From the NCBI RefSeq assembly GCF_038049925.1, contig NZ_CP145809.1, forward strand, positions 3,692,599 to 3,756,598: DNA of 64,000 nucleotides, written 5' to 3'. Position 1 is the stretch's first letter. Each line of letters opens with the position of its first letter. The notes under the pieces were generated by a model, which saw nothing but the letters and a program-made list of their open reading frames with translations, did no database searches and was not told the DNA's origin. Positions 42,855 to 52,394 of this stretch are shown piece by piece. The DNA is from Georgenia sp. M64. Lineage in GTDB: Bacteria > Actinomycetota > Actinomycetes > Actinomycetales > Actinomycetaceae. Made by a program: the position numbers and the translations under genes.

Positions 42855-44102
42855 TCACCGCGGTCTCGCACGTCGATATACCGAAGCCGCCGCCCATTCT
42901 GCGAGGCGCACGCACGGGAACGCGTCGAATCCCGAGTTTCTGCACCAGGATGAGTAGCGGCGGAAAGCGAACTCACGGTCCAACACGGCACTCAGGAGGT
43001 CGTGCGTCCGATGCAACGCCTCACCCTGGACTGCCAGTGCGCTCCCGCGAGCGGCGTTGCTCAGGGAGCGTCGAACCTCGGGGCCGCTCAGGCCCTGAAG
43101 GGCGATTACCAGCGCCTCGACATCGCGTGGCGGAATCAGTACCCCCGTGACGCCGTCACCAACGAGCTCGAGCGGGCCGCCCTCGGCCATCGCCACGACG
43201 GGGCGCCCTCGAGTCAGGTACTGGAGGACGTTCTGCCCCAGGGGCTCAGGCTGCGTCGAGCACTGAACAGCGATGTCGAGGCTGTCGATGAACGCGCCGA
43301 CGTCCCGGACGTGTCCGTGGAACACCACCCGCTCCGCGACCCCGAGCTCAGTGGCGAGCTGGCGCAGTCGGGCCAAATGGTCGGACTCACCGAAGAGGGG
43401 GGCGCCCGCCAGGTGCAACGTGACATCTTCACCCGGGTACGCGAGCGCGAACGCCTTGATGAGGAGGTCTTGCCCCTTCCACGGCGAGATCCGGGCGACC
43501 ATACCGATCCGTTCGACCTTCAGCCGCGGAGCCGGGGGCTCACCGGAGGAGACATCACCCACCGGGCTGTGAATAACGGAGGTGAGCCCCGACAGGGGCG
43601 CACAGCGCTCCGCCAGTTCTAGCGTGTACCTCGAGTTCGCGACGACGGCCGCCGCCCGGGGGAGCACCAGACGGGTCATCGCCTTATACCCCGTCGTCCC
43701 GAGCGCCTGCCGCGAGACGGCGTCACGGAGGTGGACGACCACGGGCTTGCGCAGCAACGCGCCGACGACGGTGGTGTACACCGCCGAGCGCGCCGAGTTG
43801 GCGTAGAGCACATCCGCGCGACGCACCTCTTGGCGTAGCACGAGGGCGCCGACCTGCCGCATGACGTCCAGGGCATGGCGAACCTGAGAGTGAAGCTCAG
43901 CGCTACCCGCCCCAGGCCGCAGTGTCGGCCCAGCGCGGACCACCCCCACTGGGCCGCCCCGCGATAGCGCGGCGTACGCCCCCAGTGGCCCGCGGGGTAC
44001 CACGAGGCTCGCGTCCCAACCGGCGCTGGCCGCCAGCAACCGCGAAAGGGCGAGCTGGGCACCACCGGGCACGGTCGTGTGGTCCGTGAACACGACGCGC
44101 AC
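42855..44102 (-). CDS. GT4-family glycosyltransferase
   Basis: 415 residues from GTG 44102, one base after the upstream stop. VVFTDHTTVPGGAQLALSRLL is the GT-B opening. IGMVARISPWKGQDLLIKAFA, FHGHVRDVGAFIDSLDI and CSTQPEPLGQNVLQYLTRGRPVVA mark the donor domain. The C-terminal 35 residues (RYSSWCRNSGF...) run into the lower-GC segment and look unlike the family, so the natural end may have been altered. Confidence 0.88.
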   Translation of the reverse strand: MRVVFTDHTTVPGGAQLALSRLLAASAGWDASLVVPRGPLGAYAALSRGGPVGVVRAGPTLRPGAGSAELHSQVRHALDVMRQVGALVLRQEVRRADVLYANSARSAVYTTVVGALLRKPVVVHLRDAVSRQALGTTGYKAMTRLVLPRAAAVVANSRYTLELAERCAPLSGLTSVIHSPVGDVSSGEPPAPRLKVERIGMVARISPWKGQDLLIKAFALAYPGEDVTLHLAGAPLFGESDHLARLRQLATELGVAERVVFHGHVRDVGAFIDSLDIAVQCSTQPEPLGQNVLQYLTRGRPVVAMAEGGPLELVGDGVTGVLIPPRDVEALVIALQGLSGPEVRRSLSNAARGSALAVQGEALHRTHDLLSAVLDREFAFRRYSSWCRNSGFDAFPCVRLAEWAAASVYRRARPR

Positions 44103-44103
44103 G

Positions 44104-45240
44104 TCAGCTGCCTCCCGCGACACGTGCCACGACCTCGGCCATCTGCTCGGTCCGCTCCCGCCACGTCGGCACACCCAGCGCCACGCCGTCACACGGCGAG
44201 TGGCCCCAAGGGTCTACCACCCGGACGGCCTCGGTCGTGGCCAGGACCGCGCGGGCGAAACCGTCCCGGTCCGTCACGGTGACCAGCGGGTCGGTGGAGT
44301 CCCGGAACCCGGCCACGGGGGTGCTCACCACGGGCCGGCGGGCGGCGGCGTACTCGTAGAGCTTGATGGGGTCGAGGCTGTCGGTGAAGTCGTCGACGAC
44401 GTGCGGGACGACGAGGACGTCGGCGTGCCGCAGGTAGGCGGGGACGTCGCGGCGGTCGCGCGGGCCGAGGAGCACCGCCCCGGCGTGCGTGAGCAGGTCG
44501 AGGTCCGCCGGTGGCAGCGGCGCTGGGCCCACCAGGGCGAGCCCGCCGGGGCCGAGGGCACGGGCGACCTCGGCGCAGAGCTCGACGTCGATGCGGTCCC
44601 GGTGGACCGTGCCGACGTAGACGGCGACCGGCGCGGGCGGCAGATCGGCGGGCCGCGCGACGGGACCGGTGTACCCGGCCGTGTCGACAGCGTTGGGGAC
44701 GAGCGTGACGGGCCGGACAGCGCCCTTGGTCCGGGCCAGGTGCGGCGAGCAGACCACGACCTCGGCGCACCGGTCGAGCAGCACGCCCTCGTCCCGCAGG
44801 AGCCGGTCGTGCTCGGCGGGGGTGCGTCGGGCGGCCACCCAGTCGTCGGTGACGTCGTAGAGCGCAGGCCATCCGGTGAGTGCGAGGACGGCGGCGCCCG
44901 CGGGGTCGTTGACCCACAGGACGGGGTGCCCCATCCCCAGCCGCCGCGCGGCTCTGCGCACGACGTCGGCGAGACGGCGGTCGGCGCCCGGGTCCGTCCG
45001 TCGTGGCAGCCACTTCGTGGGCTCGAGGAGCCAGAGCCGTTCGGTCGTGGGCTCCCGGCGGAGGCCGCGGCCGCGCCCGGGGGAACGACCGGACGCGAGG
45101 GCATGCAGCGGGTCGGCCGCGGGCTCCACGAAGAGCACGCGGAGCGACGGGTCGCGCCGGAGCAGGCCCGCGACGAGGTGCTGGTTGCGGCGCCAGACCG
45201 CGTCCCAGACCTCCAGGGAGAGGACCACCAGCTCTGTCAC
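44104..45240 (-). CDS. GT4/GT1-type glycosyltransferase
   Basis: 378 residues. It opens LVVLSLEVWDAVWRRNQHLV, a start seen in teichuronic-acid/TuaH-like transferases. LYDVTDDWVAARRTPAEHDRL, AVYVGTVHRDRIDVELCAEVA and SLDPIKLYEYAAARRPVVSTPVAG (family K-x-x-E-Y-x-A) follow. The stop and start overlap neighbouring genes, so it is part of the long 42.9-50.7 kb minus-strand operon. Confidence 0.92.
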   Translation of the reverse strand: MTELVVLSLEVWDAVWRRNQHLVAGLLRRDPSLRVLFVEPAADPLHALASGRSPGRGRGLRREPTTERLWLLEPTKWLPRRTDPGADRRLADVVRRAARRLGMGHPVLWVNDPAGAAVLALTGWPALYDVTDDWVAARRTPAEHDRLLRDEGVLLDRCAEVVVCSPHLARTKGAVRPVTLVPNAVDTAGYTGPVARPADLPPAPVAVYVGTVHRDRIDVELCAEVARALGPGGLALVGPAPLPPADLDLLTHAGAVLLGPRDRRDVPAYLRHADVLVVPHVVDDFTDSLDPIKLYEYAAARRPVVSTPVAGFRDSTDPLVTVTDRDGFARAVLATTEAVRVVDPWGHSPCDGVALGVPTWRERTEQMAEVVARVAGGS

Positions 45241-46250
45241 AGCACGCTCCGGTAGACGGCCTCGGTGGCCCGCTGCTGCTCCGCCACGGTGAACCGTTGT
45301 TGTTGGGTGAGGCGCAGGGCACTCCCGTACGTGTCACGGCGGCCCTGGTCAGCTGCGAGTTCCCGGAGGAGCCGGGCCGCGACGTCGACGTCTCCCGGTG
45401 GGAAGAGCGCCGCACCCTGGGTGGAGCCGACCGTCTCGAGGTGTCCGCCGGCCGCGGCCGCGACCACCGGCAGGCCCGCGGCCATCGCCTCGAGCACACT
45501 CATCCCCAGCCCTTCGAGGGGGCACGGCGCCAGGAGTACAGCCGCCGCCGCCATCCGGTCCTGCACGTCGTGGCGCCGGCCCAGGAAGCGCACCGAGCCT
45601 GGTGATGCCTGCGCAGCGGCCTGCCGCTCGAGCCGCGCCCGCTCGGCACCGGGGCCCACCACGTCCATCGACCAGCCCTGCTCCGCCAGCCCGCTTCGGG
45701 CGAAGGCCTCGACCGCGACCGCCGTCTGCTTCTCCGGCTGAAGTCGCTGCACCACGAGGACGGTGCGGTCACGCTCGGCGGCGGGACGGCCGGGAGGTCG
45801 GACCGGCACCCCGGTCGGGACGACCGTGCTCGTGCCCTCGACGGAGCGCGCGACGTAGGAGCTGATGGCGATCTGCGCCGCCAGTCGGTGCTCGATCACC
45901 CGAGCGGCTGTGCGGGCCAGGGCCTCTGAGCCCCGCCGTCCGGCGAAATGGCGGGTGGCGACCACCGGACTCCTGCCGAACGGATCGGCCAGGACCGCCG
46001 CGAGCTCGGCCGCCGTCATATGGACGTGCAGGACGTCGTAGCCCCGCCACCGCCCAATCGCAGCCGCCGTCTGGGTCACCGTCCGCGCCGGACGGTGCGG
46101 CACGGTGTCGAGGAGGCCGGCCATCGCCGTCGGGTCCCCACCGACGACGGCCACCCGATGCCCTGCTCGCTCCTGCTCGACGGCCAAGGAGGCGATGTGA
46201 CGCTCGACCCCCGCGAACCCGTCCGACCGCACGGCGTGCAGGACCCTCAT
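45237..46250 (-). CDS. GT4-family glycosyltransferase
   Basis: 337 residues. MRVLHAVRSDGFAGVERHIA opens the acceptor domain. VLVVQRLQPEKQTAVAVEAFA, RFLGRRHDVQDRMAAAAV and APCPLEGLGMSVLEAMAAGLPVV form the donor site with E-x7-E. ATG 46250 overlaps the upstream stop. A longer open frame to 46469 runs inside the neighbouring gene and is rejected. Confidence 0.92.
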   Translation of the reverse strand: MRVLHAVRSDGFAGVERHIASLAVEQERAGHRVAVVGGDPTAMAGLLDTVPHRPARTVTQTAAAIGRWRGYDVLHVHMTAAELAAVLADPFGRSPVVATRHFAGRRGSEALARTAARVIEHRLAAQIAISSYVARSVEGTSTVVPTGVPVRPPGRPAAERDRTVLVVQRLQPEKQTAVAVEAFARSGLAEQGWSMDVVGPGAERARLERQAAAQASPGSVRFLGRRHDVQDRMAAAAVLLAPCPLEGLGMSVLEAMAAGLPVVAAAAGGHLETVGSTQGAALFPPGDVDVAARLLRELAADQGRRDTYGSALRLTQQQRFTVAEQQRATEAVYRSVL

Positions 46251-47383
46251 CCCGGTTGCGCCGCTCTGGACTGGACCACGTGGTCCACCACTGCGAGGTA
46301 CTCGCGCGCTACGGCCGCCCAGGAGTGGGCTTCCGCGGTTCTGCGAGCCGCGTGTGCCATGGACGACGGGCCCTCCCGCAGAAGGTCGAGGATGCGGCCT
46401 CTGATCTGTTGCGCCGAGCCGTCCACGACGTACCCGTTCACCCCCTGAAGGATGACGTCGGGGACGCAACCTGTCGAGGTGGCCACCACGGGCAGCCCCG
46501 AGGCCAATGCTTCGAGCACCACGAGCCCGTACGACTCGTAGGAACTGGGGAAGACCAGTGCATCAGCGGCATGGAAGTACGCACGGGGGTCTTCGCACGA
46601 CCCCACCGCCTGGACGCGCGCGCCGAGCCCGCGCGCATGTGAGCTGCGTCGGAGGGCGTCCACGGCGGTCACCGACCCGCCCACGACAATGAGCCGGACA
46701 TTTTCGGGGAGCTCCGCGAGGGCGTCGAGCACAACGGGCAGTCCTTTGCGCTCGTGCTCGTGACCGACGAAGAGAAGCGCGAGATCCTCGTGGGCGAGCG
46801 ACAGCGACTGCCGCGCCGAGGTGCGCTCCGCATCGCTGGGCGGGCGGTATCGATCGACGTCGACTCCGTTGCCGATCACGAGGGTGCGCGGCCGAATCCC
46901 GGGGTATGTGCGCCGCAGATCGACGTCCTCCCGTTCGGTGAGGTTGACGACGGTCTGGTGAACGGTTCCCCGGTAGCGGATGTGGTCACGCGCGGCTGTG
47001 AACAGGTGGAGCGGGTTGCGCACCATCCGACGCACGTAGTTTCCTCTGGCCCGCATGGCCACCTGGAGGATTCCGTGATTGACGTACACATCCCCTGCGA
47101 CGACGTCGTTGTGGCAGATCGTGACGACGTCGGAGCGCCTCGCGTACCGGCGGCGAACGAGAACGGTGCCGACCGTGGAGAACCAGGTCACGCGGAGGGC
47201 GTGGGCGCCCTGCCGCACCCAGCCGCGCCCAGTCTCGGGGATCCAGTCACCGCGCGCATCTTTCATCGTGAAGCGCTCGGTCCGCACGCCGGCTCTCTCG
47301 AACTCCTGCTCGAGATGGAAGGCCACTGCCTCGACACCACTGCCCGGCCTTATCGCCGGTGCGATCTGTGCAATCACCGTCAT
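46247..47383 (-). CDS. GT4-family glycosyltransferase
   Basis: 378 residues. IAQIAPAIRPGSGVEAVAFHLE opens the fold. DVYVNHGILQVAMRARGNY is an acceptor-domain segment. LLFVGHEHERKGLPVVLDALA and FPSSYESYGLVVLEALASGLPVVAT form the donor site. The ATG overlaps the stop of the polymerase gene (47380). Confidence 0.92.
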   Translation of the reverse strand: MTVIAQIAPAIRPGSGVEAVAFHLEQEFERAGVRTERFTMKDARGDWIPETGRGWVRQGAHALRVTWFSTVGTVLVRRRYARRSDVVTICHNDVVAGDVYVNHGILQVAMRARGNYVRRMVRNPLHLFTAARDHIRYRGTVHQTVVNLTEREDVDLRRTYPGIRPRTLVIGNGVDVDRYRPPSDAERTSARQSLSLAHEDLALLFVGHEHERKGLPVVLDALAELPENVRLIVVGGSVTAVDALRRSSHARGLGARVQAVGSCEDPRAYFHAADALVFPSSYESYGLVVLEALASGLPVVATSTGCVPDVILQGVNGYVVDGSAQQIRGRILDLLREGPSSMAHAARRTAEAHSWAAVAREYLAVVDHVVQSRAAQPG

Positions 47384-48684
47384 GTCGCCGCCCGGACGAG
47401 CGCGGACTCCAGGCGCTCGCGCTCCACAGCCCACTGCTGTGCGCCGAGACATATCCCCGCCACCACGAAAGGAACCGACACCTGGACAGCTGACCAGAAG
47501 AGATCGAACTGGGCCTGGGTGAGGCGGACGAGGAGGATCGAGAAGGCGAGGGTCCCGTAGGTGGGGTCGAGCCGCCAGAGGACGATGAGCCCGCCGAGCA
47601 TGAGGAGCAGGAACCCCGCCAGTCCGACGACGCCGGCGGAGGTGAGGACCTCCAGCTCGGCGTTGGGTGGCTGGGCGGTCTCGGCCCCGATCCACCACCG
47701 CAGCCCCACGCCCGCCCACGGGTTCTCGAGCCACACGTGCCAGGCGTCCGCGAGGAACGTGGCTCGCTGAGCGAGGGAGTTGTGCCGACCGCTCTCGATG
47801 TCCTCCTGGATGAGCGAGGCGACGAAGAGCACGGCGGGCACCAGGGCGAAGACGATGAGCTTGGAGCGGCGGCGGTGCGGGTCGCGGCGGAGGGCGATGA
47901 CGAGCAGGCCGAGACCGATCCCCACGAGGGCCTGGCGCGACTGGGCAAGTATCACTCCGGCAACGGACGCCCAGAACAGGGCCATGGCCCACCGCTTCGA
48001 CCACCCCAGCCACACCGGACGGGCATAGGCGATGACCGCGACGAACCCGAGGGCCGTGCCCACGAAGTTCTTGTGCATCCCGTACGGCCAGGAGGGGTAG
48101 ACGGGCGAGAAGTTCCCTCCTGCGAACTGGAGGACGCCCTGGCCGATCGTCACCAGGGCCAGCAGCCCCCCCGTGAGGAGGAGCAGCGTCAGACCCGCCC
48201 GTGCGAACCCCCGCCGGCCCACGGCCCAGCCCACCACCAGGGCGCCGGCCACGAGCAGCCAGGCGTGGAACCACTCCACGGTGTTGGCCAGCGCCGGGTT
48301 GGCGATCACCGTGAAGAGCGTGCTCGCCTGGTAGGCGGCGGAGAACCACAGGAGCGTCCGCATGGGCGGGCTGTACGGCCGCGGGGCGAGCAGCACCGCC
48401 GGCCAGAACGCCACCGCCAGGATGAGGTCGGAGAAGGACAGGTCGACCCCGCCGAGGTCGGCCCGGGCCACGACGAGCATCCCCGGCATCGCCAGAAGGG
48501 GCAGGGCGGCCGGCTCCACCAGCGACAGGCCGATCGCGAGTACGACGGCTCCCAGCGCCACGGCGACGAACGGCCGCTCGGGCAGGAACCACCCGGCGGC
48601 CAGGAGGAGCGCCACGACGGCCGGGACCGCCGTCACCCACAGCGCCACCTCCCGCACCCGCGGTGAGATCTCGACGGCGGTCAT
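47380..48684 (-). CDS. O-antigen ligase/Wzy-like EPS polymerase
   Basis: 434 residues with about 11-12 helices. The Wzy_C-type region carries SQSRQALVGIGLGLLVIAL-like residues (AQSRQALVGIG), followed by a loop NPWAGVGLRWWIGAETAQPPNAELEVLTSAGVVG (key residues G-x-G, H/N-x-E-L) typical of O-antigen ligases. It polymerises or transfers undecaprenyl-linked repeat units outside the membrane. It is the only such protein in the cluster, so the EPS is probably made by a Wzy-dependent-like route with an ABC flippase. Confidence 0.92.
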   Translation of the reverse strand: MTAVEISPRVREVALWVTAVPAVVALLLAAGWFLPERPFVAVALGAVVLAIGLSLVEPAALPLLAMPGMLVVARADLGGVDLSFSDLILAVAFWPAVLLAPRPYSPPMRTLLWFSAAYQASTLFTVIANPALANTVEWFHAWLLVAGALVVGWAVGRRGFARAGLTLLLLTGGLLALVTIGQGVLQFAGGNFSPVYPSWPYGMHKNFVGTALGFVAVIAYARPVWLGWSKRWAMALFWASVAGVILAQSRQALVGIGLGLLVIALRRDPHRRRSKLIVFALVPAVLFVASLIQEDIESGRHNSLAQRATFLADAWHVWLENPWAGVGLRWWIGAETAQPPNAELEVLTSAGVVGLAGFLLLMLGGLIVLWRLDPTYGTLAFSILLVRLTQAQFDLFWSAVQVSVPFVVAGICLGAQQWAVERERLESALVRAAT

Positions 48685-50660
48685 GGGGACACCTCCACCC
48701 GGACCGGCCCACGGCGGTATAGCCGTGCGCGACGGCGCGCGGCGGCGCGCCGGTCACCGCCAAGCACGAGCCCCCGCACGCTCGCCCCGAGGACCTGGCC
48801 GGCACGGGCCACCGCCCAGCCGACGTCGCCGTGGTGCTTGCGGAGGTACCGCTCCTGCGACGCGTGGAAGTGCCGTTCCCGTGCTGCCTCGTCCTGGCTC
48901 GTCGCCGCTCCGGCGTGCCGGGCGACGACGTCCTCGACGGCCGTGTGGCGCCAGCCGAGTCGTGTGGCGCGGCGCGCCCAGTCGGTCTCCTCGGCGTAGA
49001 GGAAGAAGCGCTCGTCGAACAGCCCCACCTGCGCCAGGGCCTCGGCGCGGAGCAGCAGGACCGAGCCGATGACGAAGTCCGTCCCGCGCCGGAGACGGCC
49101 GAGGCCGAGCGCCTCGAGCCACGTCCCGCCCGGGGTGGGGAACGGCCAGCCCACCCGCGCTCGACGGCCTGCGTCGTCCGCCTGCGCGGGCGCGACCGAG
49201 GCGAGGTCGGGGGCCGCGCGGAGCGCGCGCTGGAGGCGGATCACGTCGTCGGGCGCGACCTCGGCGTCAGGGTTGAGCAGGAGGACGTCGGCGCCGGGCT
49301 GCAGGCGATCGGCGAGGCCGACATTGACGCCCGCGGCGAACCCGCCGTTGCGGCCGGGGTCGAGGTAGCGCACGCCCAGATCTGTGCACACCGCTCGCAC
49401 CTGCGACGAGGAGGAGTTGTCGACCACCGTCACCGGCAGGCCGGCGATCGGCACCAGCGCGCGGCGCAGCAGGTTGGGCGTCCCGAAAGCGACAACCACG
49501 ACCTCGACCCCCGGTGCCACGGCCGGCGGCTGGCGGGTCACCCGCCGGTACATCGTGAGATACCGCTCGGCGACCGCCGCCCAGTCGCACCCGGCGGCAC
49601 GGCGAAGTCCTGCCGCGCGCATGCGCCTCGCCAGGTCCGTGTCCAGGCCCGCCCTGAGCAGGGCCTCACGCAGCGCCACCGCGTCTCCCGGCGGGACGAG
49701 CAGGCCCGCCTCGCCGACGACGTCGGGCAGCGCTCCGGAGTCGCTCGCCACCACCGGGGTCCCGCAGGCCATCGCCTCGACGGCGACACGGCCGAACTGC
49801 TCGCGCCAGCCGCGTGTGTCGAGGGATGGCACGGCCAGGACGTCGAGGCTCCGGTAGAAGTCGGGCAGATCGTCGGCCGCGAGCGAGCCGACGAGCTCGA
49901 CACGGTGGCCCGCGGCAGCCGCCCGCTCACGCAGCGACTCCAGGTCCGGGCCTTCCCCGGCAACCCGGAGGGCGAGCCGCGGATCGCCGACCACCGCGTC
50001 GAGGAGGACGTCGACACCCTTGTGCGGCGCGAGCCGACCGACGTAGCCGACCCGCACCCCCGGCCCACCGTCCAGAGCCGGCCCCTTCGTCGATCCCCCC
50101 ACCACGGAGGCGGTGACCGGGTCGGGTGCCGACGGTGCGAACTGGTCCGTGTCGACGCCCAGCGGGATGACGTCGGCCACCCCGGGGAAGCCCTTGCGGA
50201 CGACGATCCGGCCGGCCTCGGCGTTGCACACGCTCACCCCGGAGGCGTGCCGCAGTGCCCAGCGCTCGAACCAGCGGAACGGCGGCGGGTAGCGCTTGTC
50301 GATGTTCTGCGCCGAGTACAGGACGTACGGCGCCCGCACCCGCCGCAGGGAACGCAGGAGCAGGATCTCGGCCGTCGCGAGCGCGAACGGCTCCTCGTGG
50401 ATGTCCAGGACGTCCCACCCGCGGCCGAGCGCCCGCCACAGCGGGCGCGGGTCGTAGATGAACAGCGCGGGGTGGCTGCCCACGGTGGCAACACCCTCGA
50501 CCGCCTCGCCCGGACGGGGCCTCAGCGTCACCAGGGCGCCGCCGACGTCCCAGCGCGAGGCGCTCAGGAGCTCGACGTCCACCCCGCGGGCGCGCAGCAG
50601 CCGCTCGCGCTCGCGCCACGCGTCGGTGACGGCGCTGTGGGAGATGCGCAGCACCCGCAC
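48681..50660 (-). CDS. Fused GT4-GT2 bifunctional glycosyltransferase
   Basis: 659 residues in two full catalytic domains. Residues 1-375 are GT-B/GT4 (VRVGYVGRLAPHKGVDVLLDAV, VPSLDTRGWREQFGRVAVEAMACGTPVVA in two conserved blocks). Residues about 385-610 are GT-A/GT2 (VEVVVVAFGTPNLLRRALVP, DVLLLNPDAEVAPDDVI and LFDERFFLYAEETDWARRA, rhamnosyltransferase-like). A basic C-terminal tail (GDRRAAARRRARLYRR) may bind the membrane. One chain could add two consecutive sugars. It is the first gene of the minus-strand operon and is divergent from the tyrosine kinase gene. Confidence 0.93.
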   Translation of the reverse strand: MRVLRISHSAVTDAWRERERLLRARGVDVELLSASRWDVGGALVTLRPRPGEAVEGVATVGSHPALFIYDPRPLWRALGRGWDVLDIHEEPFALATAEILLLRSLRRVRAPYVLYSAQNIDKRYPPPFRWFERWALRHASGVSVCNAEAGRIVVRKGFPGVADVIPLGVDTDQFAPSAPDPVTASVVGGSTKGPALDGGPGVRVGYVGRLAPHKGVDVLLDAVVGDPRLALRVAGEGPDLESLRERAAAAGHRVELVGSLAADDLPDFYRSLDVLAVPSLDTRGWREQFGRVAVEAMACGTPVVASDSGALPDVVGEAGLLVPPGDAVALREALLRAGLDTDLARRMRAAGLRRAAGCDWAAVAERYLTMYRRVTRQPPAVAPGVEVVVVAFGTPNLLRRALVPIAGLPVTVVDNSSSSQVRAVCTDLGVRYLDPGRNGGFAAGVNVGLADRLQPGADVLLLNPDAEVAPDDVIRLQRALRAAPDLASVAPAQADDAGRRARVGWPFPTPGGTWLEALGLGRLRRGTDFVIGSVLLLRAEALAQVGLFDERFFLYAEETDWARRATRLGWRHTAVEDVVARHAGAATSQDEAARERHFHASQERYLRKHHGDVGWAVARAGQVLGASVRGLVLGGDRRAAARRRARLYRRGPVRVEVSP

Positions 50661-50835
50661 GTGGAGGGCTCCCTTCGCCTCACGTCACGCTACAGCTCCC
50701 CCGGCGGCCGCCGTCGGGGAATCGGCCCGCCGGAGCGAGCCCGCCGTCCGGAACCGGCCCGGCGGATTCGGGTCCTGGCCTCTGAGCGTTATGCGATGAT
50801 GCGAACCACTGCCCCCCGAGCGTGGGAGTCCGATC

Positions 50836-52389
50836 GTGCAGTTTCGCGAGTTCCTGGCAATCCTCGGTCGGCGCTGGCTGACGATCGCGGCGAGCACCCT
50901 GATCGTGCTGGCGGCGGCCGCAGCCGCCACGCTCTCCATCCCACCGACCTACACCGCGACGGCACGCGTCTTCTTCTCCGCGGAATCTCCCGAGACCGAG
51001 GACGGCGCCGCCGGGGGCACGTACGTCATTACCAGCTCCGACCTCACCACGTACGTCGAGGTCGTCAGTTCGCCTGTGGTGCGCGACCCGCTGCGAACCG
51101 ACCTGGGACTGACCGAAGGTTTCGGACTCGCCGCGAGCATCCCCGGCGGCTCTCCAATGCTCGACATCACCGCAACAGCCGGCGACGCCGCCACCGCGGC
51201 TGAGATCGCCAATGCCGCCGGGCCCACACTGGCCGAGGTTGCCGGTGACTTCTCGCCTCTCTTGGCCAACGCCGGGCAGAGCGTCACAGCCACTGCTCTG
51301 AGCCCCGCGCGCATCCCAGGTTCACCCAGCTCGCCCGATATCGAGAGAAACCTGCTCCTCGGCGCGCTAACTGGCCTCATGCTCGGGGTCGGGCTCGCGC
51401 TCGCCCGGCAGGGTCTGGACACGAAGGTGCGGTCCGAGTCCGACATCAAGGCGCTGTCTGACCGCCCCATCCTTGGCGTCGTGCCGTTCAGCCGGGCGTC
51501 CCGCCAGGATCCGTTGGTCATGGAGACGGACCCGCACGGTCCGCACGCCGAGGCCCTTCGTCGGTTGCGAACGAACCTCCTCTTCGTCGACGTCACCACG
51601 CGGAAGCACTCCTTCGTCGTCACCTCGGCGGTGCCCGGCGAAGGCAAGACCACCACTGCCGTCAACCTGGCCCTCGCGATGGCCGACGCCGGCTCACGGG
51701 TTCTTCTCGTCGACGCGGATCTTCGCAACCCCTCCGTAGCGTCGACGATGGGGCTCGAGGGGTCCGTGGGCCTGACAACGATCCTCCTGGGACGCGCGAC
51801 CGCCGATGACGTCGTCCAGCGCTGGAAGGACACCTCGCTCCAGGTCCTGCCCGCCGGGCAGATACCACCCAACCCGAGCGAGCTGCTGGGTTCGGAGGCC
51901 ATGGCGACGCTCTTCCGCGAGCTGAGCGCCAAGGCGGACTTCGTCATCGTGGATTCGCCGCCCGTCGTGCCGGTGATCGACGCGGTGCTCCTTACGCGCC
52001 TGACCGGTGGCGCCCTGCTCGTGGTGGGGGCCAACCGGACCCGCAAGCGTCATGTGTCGAGCGCACTGGAAGCGCTCGAGACGGTGGGTGCACCGGTCTC
52101 AGGTTTTTCCCTCAACATGGTTCAGGGCGGCTCGCGCGACGGGTACTACGGGTACCACAGGTATGGATCCAGACCGACCGAGGGGCGCACCGTCGCCACG
52201 GACGAGGAAGGCGAGTCAACCACCACTCCCCCCCTCCACCCCTCGGCTTCGGGCGGCGACCGCACCGGACGCGACACCACTCCCGCCCTCCACCGCGGCG
52301 GCGAGACGCAGAATCTCCAGTCCGCCGACGCCATGCAAGCGGTGGAGGAAATGGCGGCCTCACGCCGTCGAGGTCGCGGGCGCTCCTAA
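50836..52389 (+). CDS. EPS chain-length regulator/tyrosine autokinase (Wzz + BY-kinase)
   Basis: 517 residues from GTG 50836 (GGGAG about 9 nt upstream). A Wzz-like N-terminal part has two helices (about 15-37 and 175-192). A BY-kinase domain follows with Walker A VVTSAVPGEGKTTTAVNLA, Walker A' VLLVDADLRNPS and Walker B DFVIVDSPPVV. A Tyr cluster (DGYYGYHRYGS) about 70 residues before the end is the probable autophosphorylation site. Such kinases control polymer length and export by cycling phosphorylation, but no partner phosphatase gene is present in the window. Confidence 0.95.
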   Translation: MQFREFLAILGRRWLTIAASTLIVLAAAAAATLSIPPTYTATARVFFSAESPETEDGAAGGTYVITSSDLTTYVEVVSSPVVRDPLRTDLGLTEGFGLAASIPGGSPMLDITATAGDAATAAEIANAAGPTLAEVAGDFSPLLANAGQSVTATALSPARIPGSPSSPDIERNLLLGALTGLMLGVGLALARQGLDTKVRSESDIKALSDRPILGVVPFSRASRQDPLVMETDPHGPHAEALRRLRTNLLFVDVTTRKHSFVVTSAVPGEGKTTTAVNLALAMADAGSRVLLVDADLRNPSVASTMGLEGSVGLTTILLGRATADDVVQRWKDTSLQVLPAGQIPPNPSELLGSEAMATLFRELSAKADFVIVDSPPVVPVIDAVLLTRLTGGALLVVGANRTRKRHVSSALEALETVGAPVSGFSLNMVQGGSRDGYYGYHRYGSRPTEGRTVATDEEGESTTTPPLHPSASGGDRTGRDTTPALHRGGETQNLQSADAMQAVEEMAASRRRGRGRS

Positions 52390-52394
52390 GTGCC

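Noticed and set aside
42649-43150. Small proteins in the 42.6-43.1 kb gap (frames on both strands)
   Set aside because: They have no ribosome sites, families or consistent codon bias, and they overlap the end of a clear glycosyltransferase gene.
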